A stretch of 33,929 bases of DNA from an uncultured Spirochaetales bacterium (GTDB taxonomy: Bacteria > Spirochaetota > Spirochaetia > Sphaerochaetales > Sphaerochaetaceae). The notes under the pieces were generated by a model. That model was not told the origin of the DNA, ran no database searches, and saw only the letters and a list, made by a program, of their open reading frames with translations. Where the stretch lies: positions 1-33,929 of the forward strand of contig CASDRY010000057.1 in the NCBI GenBank assembly GCA_949283235.1, given 5' to 3'. The first letter of the stretch is position 1. Each line of letters begins with the position of its first letter. This document shows positions 16,000 through 24,820 of the stretch, piece after piece. Position numbers and translations under genes: made by a program.

Positions 16000-16980
16000 T
16001 TACTGCCGTAGCATATCAGAAAGGGAGAATAAAAGTAAAGGCTCAATCGAATTAAGTCCCAGATGAACAGCTAAAAGCCTATCAAGTCCCATAGCCCCGC
16101 CAGAGGACTGTGGAATGGAAAGGGAAGGGAAAGAGGGGTCTGCAGGGGGAATTGCCTCTTCCGTGCCACTTCGTTCTGTTCTGAGTTTCTCCCATTCCTC
16201 GGAAAAGTATTTCTCAGTCTCTTCCTTGTCTGTCTCCTCATCGTAGCAGTTTGCGATCTCTATTCCGTTTATATACATCTCCCAGCGCTTCTTCACTGGT
16301 CCTTTATCTGAATTCTTCGCAAGGCATGGAATCTTGTCAGGGTAATCAGTGAGGTATACTTCCCTGTCCTTTGGAAGGGATGGCTCTGTATAGGTGAGGA
16401 ATATTCTGTTGAAGGTATCATCCCAGCTTTCGTTCTCTCCTGGATTGAGTCCTAGTCTGATGGCTTCCTTTCTGAGATAAGACAGGTTCTCCGCTTTATC
16501 CATATCGACACCAGCATACTTCATCATAGCTTCATGCATCGTGATGACAAGAGGCTCATTCTGAAGCCATTCAGGTTCTATTCCCCTGAGCTTTGTCTTC
16601 TCTATCATATCTATTGTGATATCTATTGAATCTCTATCATCAGCATCCACTGTGTAGTATTCAAGCATTGTGAATTCAGGGTTATGCACATCTCCTAGCT
16701 GCTCTGCGTTCCTGAAACAGCTTGAGATCTGGAAAATCGAGCCTGAACCTGCAGCTAGAAGCTTTTTCATGAAAATCTCGGGGGATGGAATCATGTATAG
16801 ATCCCTTGAGCCTTCGAATTCATTTATGAATCTTGTCTTGAAGGCTTTTATCGTTGGTTCTGGAATAAGATACGGAGAGAGTGTCGGTGTCGATACTTCA
16901 AGATATCCTTTCCCTATGAAGTACTCCCTTATGTTCATTAGAAGCTCTGAGCGCTTCCTTGCTGCTTCGAAATTGTACAT
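16000..16980 (-). CDS. epmA: EF-P lysine ligase (EpmA/GenX, lysyl-tRNA synthetase paralogue)
   Basis: EpmA is a shortened class II lysyl-tRNA synthetase that attaches lysine (beta-lysine in enterobacteria) to EF-P instead of tRNA. The 327-residue product has only the catalytic core and lacks the anticodon-binding domain. Visible motifs include VSTPTLSPY, IFQISSCFRNAEQLGDVHNPEFTM cut by normal core spacing (motif 2), and GGAMGLDRLLAVHLG (motif 3). Length equals that of the enterobacterial enzyme (~325). I choose the ATG at 16980 (MYNFEAARKRSELL). An in-frame ATG at 17037 would add 19 residues unlike the family and overlap mnmE. The divergent mnmE starts 48 bp away, with a palindrome between. 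No epmB (lysine 2,3-aminomutase) is in the window. Confidence 0.9.
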   Translation of the reverse strand: MYNFEAARKRSELLMNIREYFIGKGYLEVSTPTLSPYLIPEPTIKAFKTRFINEFEGSRDLYMIPSPEIFMKKLLAAGSGSIFQISSCFRNAEQLGDVHNPEFTMLEYYTVDADDRDSIDITIDMIEKTKLRGIEPEWLQNEPLVITMHEAMMKYAGVDMDKAENLSYLRKEAIRLGLNPGENESWDDTFNRIFLTYTEPSLPKDREVYLTDYPDKIPCLAKNSDKGPVKKRWEMYINGIEIANCYDEETDKEETEKYFSEEWEKLRTERSGTEEAIPPADPSFPSLSIPQSSGGAMGLDRLLAVHLGLNSIEPLLLFSLSDMLRQ

Positions 16981-16992
16981 GTCGCGATTGTA

Positions 16993-17021
16993 TTGCCCTG
17001 AAGAGGTAGTTGCAATACTAT
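16993..17021 (+). promoter_or_regulatory. Candidate promoter of mnmE, implying a leaderless start
   Basis: TTGCCC (16993-16998) and TACTAT (17016-17021) are separated by 17 bp. Both hexamers match consensus at four of six positions. The predicted transcription start is 17028-17029, the mnmE ATG itself, and no Shine-Dalgarno is visible before it. Confidence 0.35.
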
Positions 17022-17025
17022 TGCA
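17011..17025. promoter_or_regulatory. Perfect 15-bp palindrome between epmA and mnmE
   Basis: TGCAATA-C-TATTGCA is a perfect 7+1+7 palindrome, ending three bases before the mnmE ATG and 30 bases from the epmA start. It covers the candidate mnmE -10 element. The form is typical of a dimeric repressor operator, but the protein is unknown. Confidence 0.55.
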
Positions 17026-17028
17026 GGC

Positions 17029-18339
17029 ATGGCACATTACGAGACTGACGAGCCTATTTACGCACTAGCAACTCCATACTCCCCATCAGCCTTGGCTGTT
17101 ATAAGGGCATCGGGAGAGGGAGTTGTCTCTCTTTTCAAGCCATATTTCTCAGGCAGAATAGAGACTGCGGAATCTGGGAAAGCACTCCATGGCTACATAA
17201 CCGATAGTGATGGAAAACGCATAGATGAAGTTGTTGTTATCAAATACAGCAAAGGCCATGGCTATACCTCCGAGGAGGCTTTTGAGATTATGTGTCATGG
17301 TTCGCTTCCTGTTATAAGGAATATCTCAGCACTTCTTGAAAAAGCTGGTATAAGAGAAGCTTTGAGGGGGGAGTTCACATACAGGGCTTTCATGCATGGA
17401 CGCATGGATCTTACCCAGGCTGAAGCTGTTGAGGAGATTGTCAAAGCAAAGACAGGAAAAGGAGCGGGGGAGGCACTTGAACGCCTTTCAGGAACGATTC
17501 TTGCTGAAGCTGATAAAGCCAAGGATGAAATCCTCGATATCCTAGCTTCCCTTGAAGTTCAGCTTGATTATGGAGAGGATGAGATTCCGGAGGATTGGGA
17601 ATTTCCTTCTGATAAAGTCCATGGAATATGCCATCGTCTTAGAGCGATTGCAGGGACATATCGTGCATCGAAGCTATGGTCTGAAGGGGCTGTTATTGTC
17701 ATCGCGGGCCGCACCAACGCCGGAAAGAGCTCTCTTTATAATGCCCTCCTGAAGGAGAACAGGGCAATTGTCTCTCCTATAGAGGGTACAACGAGGGATT
17801 ATATAGAAAGCAATGCTGAGATTGATGGGATTCCTGTACGTCTTTTTGATACAGCAGGACTGAGGGCAACAGATGAAGAGGTTGAGGCTGAAGGGATAAA
17901 ACGTACTGAAAGTCTGATGGAGAAGGCTGACCTCATTGTTTATGTGATAGATCCCTCTTCCGATGATACAGCACCTGAGGATCCGAGAATCATTCCTGTC
18001 TATTCCCGCCTTGATATTCTCAGCAAAGATGATGCACTCTCTTTCTCGTCTGTAACCGGAGAAGGCCTTGATAAAGTCATCTCTGCTATAGCGGAAAAAC
18101 TTACAAAGGATCTGAAAGAAACCGAGGGTGTTCCTTCCATCGATTCAGAGAGGCAGAGAGATAAGCTTCTTGAAACGGTAGAGGCGCTTGAGGATGCTGA
18201 AAGAAGCATGGAATTCGGTTTTGACGTAGTTGCGATGTATCTCCAGAGCGCTCTAACTTCGCTAGGAGAGCTTACTGGGGTAGTTACCGGCGAGGATGTG
18301 CTTGATAGGCTCTTCTCGTCATTCTGTCTGGGAAAATGA
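17029..18339 (+). CDS. mnmE: tRNA modification GTPase MnmE
   Basis: MnmE works with MnmG to add the 5-(carboxymethyl)aminomethyl group at wobble uridine 34 of several tRNAs. The 436-residue protein has the N-terminal folate-binding domain (residues 1-115), a helical domain, the inserted G domain (~220-370) and the C-terminal FCLGK with its catalytic cysteine. G1 is GRTNAGKS (227-234), G2 EGTTRD and G3 DTAG. The G4 position, normally NKxD, reads SRLD (326-329), so only the aspartate is kept. The start at 17029 fits family N-termini (ALATPYSPSALAVIRASG) but has no ribosome site. mnmG follows after one base, then rsmG, the classic trmE-gidA-gidB order. Confidence 0.95.
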   Translation: MAHYETDEPIYALATPYSPSALAVIRASGEGVVSLFKPYFSGRIETAESGKALHGYITDSDGKRIDEVVVIKYSKGHGYTSEEAFEIMCHGSLPVIRNISALLEKAGIREALRGEFTYRAFMHGRMDLTQAEAVEEIVKAKTGKGAGEALERLSGTILAEADKAKDEILDILASLEVQLDYGEDEIPEDWEFPSDKVHGICHRLRAIAGTYRASKLWSEGAVIVIAGRTNAGKSSLYNALLKENRAIVSPIEGTTRDYIESNAEIDGIPVRLFDTAGLRATDEEVEAEGIKRTESLMEKADLIVYVIDPSSDDTAPEDPRIIPVYSRLDILSKDDALSFSSVTGEGLDKVISAIAEKLTKDLKETEGVPSIDSERQRDKLLETVEALEDAERSMEFGFDVVAMYLQSALTSLGELTGVVTGEDVLDRLFSSFCLGK

Positions 18340-18340
18340 T

Positions 18341-20140
18341 ATGAGAGATTATGATGCGATAGTTATAGGAGGGGGACATGCGGGCATAGAGGCTTCCCTT
18401 GCTCTCTCCAGGGAAGGTTTTGATACCATTCTCATCACTCAGTCGCTGGATGCAATAGGAAGAATGAGCTGCAATCCATCAATCGGAGGGCTTGCTAAGG
18501 GTAATCTCGTGCGAGAGATCGATGCTCTCGGGGGCGAGATGGGTCACCTTGCTGATAGCGCCATGATCCAGATGAGGATGCTCAATAAGAGAAGGGGGCC
18601 CGCTGTACAGGCGCCTCGCTCCCAGGAAGATAAGTTCACATATTCAAGAATAGCGAAAGAGACATTGGAGAGGGAGGAGAAGCTTTCCCTTTTCATGGAT
18701 ACTGTTGTTGATTTCATAACCGAGAAGAATACCATCATAGGAGTTGTCACTGAGCGTGGTTGGAGGATATCTGCGAAGGTTGTTGTTCTGACAACTGGTA
18801 CATTCATGGATGGGAAGATCTTCATAGGGGAGTATGATGCTCCATGCGGAAGACTCTCTGAAAGCGCCGCTATTGGTCTTGGTGATAGTCTCAGGCGTCT
18901 TGGATTCCACACAGGCAGGATGAAGACAGGAACACCTGCCAGAGTCAGAAAGAGCTCTCTTGATATAAACGAGATGGAGATACAGGATGGAGATGATCCA
19001 ATGCTTCCATTCTCATTCGAGACAGATTCGATAGAGCGGGAATCAGTGCCTTGCTATGTGACATATACAAATGAGGAGACTCATAGAATCATAAGGGAGA
19101 ATATCTCCAGATCCCCTCTCTATGGAGGCAAGATAGTCGGGAAAGGTCCTCGTTACTGTCCATCCATTGAGGATAAGGTCGTTCGTTTCCCTGAAAGGGA
19201 ACGTCACCAGATATTCGTTGAGCCTGAGGGAATAGGAACAGAGGAGATGTACCTGAATGGTCTTTCCTCTTCGCTTCCAGAGGAAGTGCAGCATGCATTC
19301 ATACATTCGATTCCAGGGCTGAGGCATGCTGAGATAATGAGGCCTGCATACGCTGTTGAGTATGATTATCTTGACCCTCTCGACCTCTATCCATCACTTG
19401 AGAGCAAGATACTCTCCAACCTCTTCATTGCTGGTCAGACAAATGGTACATCAGGGTATGAGGAGGCGGCTGCACAGGGGCTTATTGCAGGAATAAATGC
19501 AGCGGAGAGACTGAAAGGAAATAAGCCTTTCATCCTTTCCAGAACGGAGTCTTATATTGGGGTTCTTATCGATGATCTTGTTACAAAGGGAACGAAGGAG
19601 CCGTATAGGATGTTCACTTCCAGAGCTGAGTACAGGCTTTCGCTTCGCCATGATACAGCTGACCAGAGACTGACAAGAAAAGGCTATGAAGCAGGACTTG
19701 CCACCAAGGGAAGACTTGAGAGGCTTGAGAGAAAGAGTGAGGAGATAAGGCGAGTTAAGGAAATCCTTCAGCATACCAGAATAGGCTCTAAGAGCGCTTA
19801 TGATACTCTCAAGGAGCCTGAGAAGAATATCCACACACTTGGTATTGAGGCACTGAACTCTTATTCTGAGGGAATTCTCAGAGAAGCTGAACTCGATATA
19901 AGATATTCTGGTTATATTGATAGACAGGAAAGAGAACTGGATAAAGCAAGAAAAGCTGAGAATATGGAGATTCCTTCTGATTTCGATTATGATTCAGTTG
20001 ATGGCATCTCCGCGGAGGCTAGGGAGAAGCTTAAAGCTATCAGGCCGCATTCTATCGGTCAGGCTGGAAGAATCTCCGGAATAAGAGTCTCTGATACAGC
20101 GGTGCTTGCTGTTGCTGTAAGGAGTTTTAAGCGTGGATAA
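18341..20140 (+). CDS. mnmG: tRNA uridine-34 carboxymethylaminomethyl enzyme MnmG (GidA)
   Basis: This FAD-dependent partner of MnmE catalyses the wobble-uridine modification. The 599-residue protein is slightly shorter than the usual ~620. The FAD motif GGGHAG is at residues 10-15, and family signatures include CNPSIGGLAKGNLVREIDAL and the C-terminal RPHSIGQAGRISGIRVSD. The conserved RGPAVQAPRSQEDK block is also present. The ATG at 18341 begins the family-typical MRDYDAIVIG. Translation further upstream in frame would run into mnmE. It lies one base after the mnmE stop, and its last 8 bp overlap the rsmG start, so all three are translated together. Confidence 0.96.
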   Translation: MRDYDAIVIGGGHAGIEASLALSREGFDTILITQSLDAIGRMSCNPSIGGLAKGNLVREIDALGGEMGHLADSAMIQMRMLNKRRGPAVQAPRSQEDKFTYSRIAKETLEREEKLSLFMDTVVDFITEKNTIIGVVTERGWRISAKVVVLTTGTFMDGKIFIGEYDAPCGRLSESAAIGLGDSLRRLGFHTGRMKTGTPARVRKSSLDINEMEIQDGDDPMLPFSFETDSIERESVPCYVTYTNEETHRIIRENISRSPLYGGKIVGKGPRYCPSIEDKVVRFPERERHQIFVEPEGIGTEEMYLNGLSSSLPEEVQHAFIHSIPGLRHAEIMRPAYAVEYDYLDPLDLYPSLESKILSNLFIAGQTNGTSGYEEAAAQGLIAGINAAERLKGNKPFILSRTESYIGVLIDDLVTKGTKEPYRMFTSRAEYRLSLRHDTADQRLTRKGYEAGLATKGRLERLERKSEEIRRVKEILQHTRIGSKSAYDTLKEPEKNIHTLGIEALNSYSEGILREAELDIRYSGYIDRQERELDKARKAENMEIPSDFDYDSVDGISAEAREKLKAIRPHSIGQAGRISGIRVSDTAVLAVAVRSFKRG

Positions 20141-20783
20141 GGAATTGCTGATTTCGGGACTGGAAAGGATAGGGGCTGAGTATGATGACTCCGCACTGGA
20201 GCGTATTCATGCTTTCCTTCGCGAGATCATGCTGTTCAATCCTACGCTGAAGCTTGTCGGGGACAAGGATCCCGATGAGATAATAATAAGACATATACTG
20301 GATTCAGCTGCCGCCTATCCAGTATTCAAGGAAGAAACGGAGTCGGGATGCACGATTGCTGATCTGGGGTCGGGAGCGGGGTTCCCGGGAATTGTGCTGT
20401 CAATTCTATTTCCTGATAGGCATTTCGTGCTTGTGGAACGTATGCAGAGACGTTCCCAGTTCCTTAAGGGAGTCCTCTTGAGGACGGGACTGAAGAACGC
20501 AGAGGTTGAAGAGAGAGACCTCAAGACGGTGAAAAGGGAGTTTGATGCTGTCACCTGCAGGGCTTTCCATCCGATTTTCTCGATAGCTAAGGATGTGGTT
20601 AAGATACTATCTCCATCAGCACCGCTTCTTCTTTATAAAGGGCAGAGGAATAATGCTTCGTCTGAGCTCAGCGTCCTCAGGGGAGAGGGCTATGACTTTG
20701 ATGAGCGGTTAGTGGAATTACGTGTTCCCTATCTCGATGAGTCCAGGACTATGGTGGTCCTCAGGAATATAAGAAGTCAATGA
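20133..20783 (+). CDS. rsmG: 16S rRNA m7G527 methyltransferase RsmG (GidB)
   Basis: RsmG methylates N7 of G527 in 16S rRNA using S-adenosylmethionine; loss of it in other bacteria gives low-level streptomycin resistance. The 216-residue protein has the SAM motif IADLGSGAGFPG and the family block CRAFHPI. The GTG at 20133 follows AAGGAG with eight spacer bases, which fixes the start inside the mnmG 3' end. The stop overlaps the ftsK ATG as ATGA. Length is normal for the family and no key residue is missing. Confidence 0.95.
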   Translation: MDKELLISGLERIGAEYDDSALERIHAFLREIMLFNPTLKLVGDKDPDEIIIRHILDSAAAYPVFKEETESGCTIADLGSGAGFPGIVLSILFPDRHFVLVERMQRRSQFLKGVLLRTGLKNAEVEERDLKTVKREFDAVTCRAFHPIFSIAKDVVKILSPSAPLLLYKGQRNNASSELSVLRGEGYDFDERLVELRVPYLDESRTMVVLRNIRSQ

Positions 20784-23700
20784 AGATTAGAAAACACAGG
20801 CTATCCCTGGCAATCGGTGTTATAGCACTTTTAGTGGGTGCTGCATTCTCTCTTTTCATCACTCTTGGGAAGAATCTGGTCCAGAACCTTCCCCAATCTG
20901 TCTCAGATGCTATTGAGACTGTTTCTATGTATGTCGGAATCGGAAGCGGAAGCAGCGCGCTTCTCCCTCTCTCTGTTGTTATTGCAGTAGGAGGTCTTGC
21001 CATTCTCCTTTTCAGGAAGAAGAAGAGATTCTCGATGTTCATAACAATCCCATTCTTCGCAGTTATTTATTCCACTGTGATGGTCTTTTCACATATATTG
21101 CAGGGAAATGACAAGCCTCAGGTCATAATGTCACGCATAGATCCGACACAATCCTGGCTTGTGCTTGTATGCGCTATTCTTGAAGTGCTTCTTTTCCTTA
21201 TTCTCTTTTCTATCTCTGGAAAGGTTGACAGCCGCCTTTTCGACAGGGAGCAGAAGAAGAACAAGAGGATAATGCTCCAGAACGAAAGAAAGGCAGCTGA
21301 AGCTGAGGAAGAGAGTGCTGAAGAGACAGAAGAACAAACAGAGCGTTCTTCCGAGGAAGAAGCTGAAGATAAGCGCTACATGAAGATGAAAGAGCGTATG
21401 GACAGGAAGACTGCTAAGCAGGAAGCCCGTCTTGCCGCAAAGGATGAGAAGAAATTCAAGAAGTATCAGGAGAAGGAAGCTGCTAAGGCTAAGAAGGCGG
21501 AAGAAGCTGCCGCTAAAGCTGAGGCAAAGGCTCAGGCTAAGGCCGAGAAGAAGAGCAAGAAGGCTGTGGAGGAGGATAGTGAGGATGTCTTTCTCACAAA
21601 AGGCGCTCCAGCTGTAGCTCCTCAGCCTATTGATCCTTCTCAGAGGGTGGATGTTCCTGAGGTAGGGGAACTTCCTCATATGAGAAAACTCAAGACTCCA
21701 GAGGATCTTCCTAAGACAAGGAAGAAGAGCAGAAAAGCAGAAACCGAAACTTTTGAAATGCCTCCTGAATCCAATGTCTTCTCCCAGATAAAAGAGGAGA
21801 TGGAAAGGGAAGATAATGAGATGGAGGAGAAGGTTCATTATGACATCAATCATCCTTCATCATTTGCAAAGGGTGGAATGCTGGAAGCTACCCTTGAAAC
21901 ATTGAAGGAAATAAACAGCAAGGACAGCAATACCGACAGAGAAAAGAATAAGCGTCCTATAATCGGATATGATGATGTGAAGGAGGAGAAGAAGGAAAAG
22001 AAGAACAACTCTTCTTTCGCTCCTTCCAACCTTTCCCCTGAACATCCGAGGTATAAGCTATTTGAATCCCTGACACATCAGAAGAAGGTTTCATCTTTCC
22101 CTTCTAAGAGCTTTGAAGCTGAAGCGCCAGATGCTCCTTCCGAGTATCCAAGTACATTCATCAAGGAAGAACCTCCTGTTGAGAAAAAGATTCCAGGGCT
22201 TTCTGATTTCATGAAGAAAGAGGAAGTGAAGGCAAAACCAGCGCCAGCTCCAGTTACTGTAGTCGAGGATGAAGAAGATGCGGGACCTGATCCTTTCGAG
22301 GAGATACAGAGGCAGGAGGCTGAGAAGAAGGCTATTCGACAAGCTGCGCTGAAGCAACAGCAGCAGGAAGAGGAAGCTGTCTCTCTCGATGAGGAGGAGA
22401 GGGATGTGCCACAGCAGGAGAATGAGCTTATGCTCTCTGTAGGGATCGGGGGACTTCAGAGCAATGATCTTGGCTACGCAGGGATTTCACAGAGAACGAA
22501 GAAGAAGTATAGTCCACCTCCTGTGAACATTCTTGTCGATTACCCTAAATCCTCCAGCGAGATTGATGATTTCACTAGACGGCAGGGTGAAGTAATCATG
22601 GAGACATTCAGCAATTTCCATGTAAACGTAATGCTTGATGATATCGTCAAGGGACCTACTGTCACGATGTACCAGCTCAAGCTTGGTGAAGGGGTGATGG
22701 TAAATAAGGTCAAGCAGAGGGAGAATGAGCTTTCATACAACCTCGGAGGAGTGAGGATAAGAATTCTTGCTCCAGTTCCTGGCCGTCAGGCAGTTGGTAT
22801 TGAGGTTCCGAACAAGAAGAGGGCGATCATCGGATTCAAGGATATGCTTTCAGAGTTCAGAAAGCGTGAGGATGCAGCTAAGCTCCGTGTTCCTATGATT
22901 CTTGGCCGCACTATAACAGGCGAGCCTGTGACGATCGATGTTGCGAAGATGCCTCATATGCTTATTGCAGGTACAACCGGTTCTGGTAAGTCTGTATGTA
23001 TCAACTCATTCATCTGCACGCTTATCTACTCAAGGAGCCCTCAGGAAGTAAGGCTTATAATGGTTGATCCTAAGGTTGTTGAGCTTACTGTCTACAATGA
23101 CATTCCTCATCTTCTCACACCTGTCATTACAGAACCAAAGAAGGTCGTTAAGGCACTTGGCTGGCTCTGCGATGAGATGGAGAGGCGTTATCAGATGATC
23201 TCCAAGTTCGGTGTAAGGAATATCGAGGGGCTTAACGCGAAGATACGCAATGAGAATATCCCGGCAGAGAAGATGCCATACATCGTTCTTATCATGGATG
23301 AGTTTGCGGATTTGATGACGACTGTAGGTAAGGATATAGAGACATATGTGTCTCGTCTTGCTGCTAAGGCAAGAGCTGCAGGTATCCATCTTATCCTTGC
23401 GACGCAGCGTCCTTCAGCTGATGTGATCACAGGAACGATTAAGAACAACTTCCCAGCACGTATCGCATTTGCAGTGTCTTCAGGTACGAACTCCAGAATC
23501 ATCCTTGATGAAGGCGGCGCTGAGAATCTTCTTGGTCGTGGAGACATGCTTCTTATGGAACCATCTACCATGGGATTCCAGAGAATCCAGGGCGCATTCC
23601 TTTCTGATGATGAGGTCTACTCGATTGTTGATTACGCGAAGAAGCATGGTTCCCCTGATTACCTTTCCGAGGATATTTTTGAGGAACCTCCAGAGATGTC

Positions 23701-23932
23701 ATCAGATGGCGGTGATGAGGATTCTGTTTCCGAAGAGGATAGCGATGAAGTTCTCTATGAGAGAGCCAAGCAGATTGTCTATGAGCGCAAGTGCGCTTCT
23801 GCTTCCTTCTTGCAGAGAAGAATGAAGATTGGTTACAACAGAGCAGCTAGGCTTATAGAGATGATGGAGGAAAATGGTATCATCGGTCCTCAGAATGGAT
23901 CCAAGCCTAGGGAAATCCTCAAGTATGAATGA
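20780..23932 (+). CDS. ftsK: DNA translocase FtsK/SpoIIIE
   Basis: FtsK is a septum-anchored ATPase that pumps chromosome ends during division. The 1050-residue protein has about four membrane helices within residues 1-150. A long charged linker (~150-600) rich in Lys, Glu and Ala follows and includes a probable coiled coil (AAKAKKAEEAAAKAEAKAQ). The motor domain (~600-980) has Walker A GTTGSGKS near 731-738 and Walker B LIMDEFAD near 838. The C-terminal winged helix that reads KOPS sites is present (SASFLQRRMKIGYNRAARL). It overlaps rsmG by 4 bp and the next gene by 8 bp. The linker length is typical for the family, and its divergence is expected. Confidence 0.95.
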   Translation: MKIRKHRLSLAIGVIALLVGAAFSLFITLGKNLVQNLPQSVSDAIETVSMYVGIGSGSSALLPLSVVIAVGGLAILLFRKKKRFSMFITIPFFAVIYSTVMVFSHILQGNDKPQVIMSRIDPTQSWLVLVCAILEVLLFLILFSISGKVDSRLFDREQKKNKRIMLQNERKAAEAEEESAEETEEQTERSSEEEAEDKRYMKMKERMDRKTAKQEARLAAKDEKKFKKYQEKEAAKAKKAEEAAAKAEAKAQAKAEKKSKKAVEEDSEDVFLTKGAPAVAPQPIDPSQRVDVPEVGELPHMRKLKTPEDLPKTRKKSRKAETETFEMPPESNVFSQIKEEMEREDNEMEEKVHYDINHPSSFAKGGMLEATLETLKEINSKDSNTDREKNKRPIIGYDDVKEEKKEKKNNSSFAPSNLSPEHPRYKLFESLTHQKKVSSFPSKSFEAEAPDAPSEYPSTFIKEEPPVEKKIPGLSDFMKKEEVKAKPAPAPVTVVEDEEDAGPDPFEEIQRQEAEKKAIRQAALKQQQQEEEAVSLDEEERDVPQQENELMLSVGIGGLQSNDLGYAGISQRTKKKYSPPPVNILVDYPKSSSEIDDFTRRQGEVIMETFSNFHVNVMLDDIVKGPTVTMYQLKLGEGVMVNKVKQRENELSYNLGGVRIRILAPVPGRQAVGIEVPNKKRAIIGFKDMLSEFRKREDAAKLRVPMILGRTITGEPVTIDVAKMPHMLIAGTTGSGKSVCINSFICTLIYSRSPQEVRLIMVDPKVVELTVYNDIPHLLTPVITEPKKVVKALGWLCDEMERRYQMISKFGVRNIEGLNAKIRNENIPAEKMPYIVLIMDEFADLMTTVGKDIETYVSRLAAKARAAGIHLILATQRPSADVITGTIKNNFPARIAFAVSSGTNSRIILDEGGAENLLGRGDMLLMEPSTMGFQRIQGAFLSDDEVYSIVDYAKKHGSPDYLSEDIFEEPPEMSSDGGDEDSVSEEDSDEVLYERAKQIVYERKCASASFLQRRMKIGYNRAARLIEMMEENGIIGPQNGSKPREILKYE

Positions 23933-24737
23933 GAGGCAGCAAGTGAGAAGTGCAATAAGAAATGGTGTTCTGATAAAAGAGGATGAAGCGGTTGTTCCTG
24001 TAACATACCGCGAAGTCCAGTATTCATTCTCTGTCTATGAGGCTTTGAGAATAATTTCAGGTCATATCGTTCACATGGATGATCATCTGAAGAGACTGAA
24101 GGAGTCATGCCGCGACATAAACCTTGTTCATCCATTTACAGATGAGATGATTGAGTCTTCCGTGAACGCCTTAATTGAAAAGGATTCCATCAAAGACGCG
24201 ACAGCCAGGATTTTCCTCGTAGGCGGACCATCTCCGATGTATTTCGTGACTTATTCCGATCTTCTTGCTTACCCAGATAGCTATTACAAGGAAGGGGTAG
24301 GAGTAACTCTCTATTATGGAGAGCGCTTTCTGCCTCGTGCTAAGACTTCGAATCTTCTCATGCAGTATATTGCCTTAGAAGAGGCAAAGAAGGCGGGAGC
24401 TTTCGAGGCTTTGCTTGTTAACAGAAAAGGACAGGTTCTTGAAGGAACAAGAAGCAATTTCTATGGAATAGCTGGAAAGCGCATCTATACAGCTTCAGAT
24501 GATCTTGTGCTTTCTGGCATCACAAGGATAAGCGTTCTGAAAGCTGCTGAGGAGCTTGGTTTCGAGATAGTCTACACACCTCCTACAGATGTTAACCTTC
24601 ATATGTTTGACTCGCTTTTCATCTCATCAACATCGATGGGAGCTATGCCTGTCTCTACTGTTAACGGAAACATGATGAAGCGGGACAGGTGGGATGCGAT
24701 TGCTTCAATCTGCACGCTTGAGCGTGAATGGGAATGA
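23925..24737 (+). CDS. Class IV PLP-dependent aminotransferase
   Basis: This 270-residue enzyme belongs to the fold-type IV aminotransferases, which include branched-chain aminotransferase, D-alanine aminotransferase and aminodeoxychorismate lyase. The likely PLP lysine is K140 in RAKTSN. The glutamate that contacts the pyridine nitrogen is E173 in LEGTRSNFY. The C-terminal SGITRISVLKAAEELGF and FISSTSMGAMPVSTV match the family's cofactor phosphate and substrate regions. I cannot separate the subfamilies from sequence alone. The ATG at 23925 overlaps ftsK by 8 bp; an in-frame start at 23874 would lie deeper inside ftsK and adds residues unlike the family. It closes the mnmE-ftsK run; only 83 bp separate it from the helicase gene. 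Confidence 0.88.
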   Translation: MNERQQVRSAIRNGVLIKEDEAVVPVTYREVQYSFSVYEALRIISGHIVHMDDHLKRLKESCRDINLVHPFTDEMIESSVNALIEKDSIKDATARIFLVGGPSPMYFVTYSDLLAYPDSYYKEGVGVTLYYGERFLPRAKTSNLLMQYIALEEAKKAGAFEALLVNRKGQVLEGTRSNFYGIAGKRIYTASDDLVLSGITRISVLKAAEELGFEIVYTPPTDVNLHMFDSLFISSTSMGAMPVSTVNGNMMKRDRWDAIASICTLEREWE

Positions 24738-24820
24738 GGCTTTGTAGACAAAAGCTTTCATTGCATATATTGTCATCTCTGTTGAGTTAGCTGAAATACT
24801 ACCATTGAGGTTTAAAATAG

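Noticed and set aside
21230..21560. Repetitive Lys/Ala/Glu codons in ftsK as a DNA repeat array
   Set aside because: Codon-level similarity only, with no exact repeated unit; it is a normal low-complexity linker.
21131..21853. 240-codon minus-strand frame rich in leucine and serine
   Set aside because: It mirrors the Lys/Glu-rich FtsK linker, whose complement naturally gives Leu/Phe/Ser runs.
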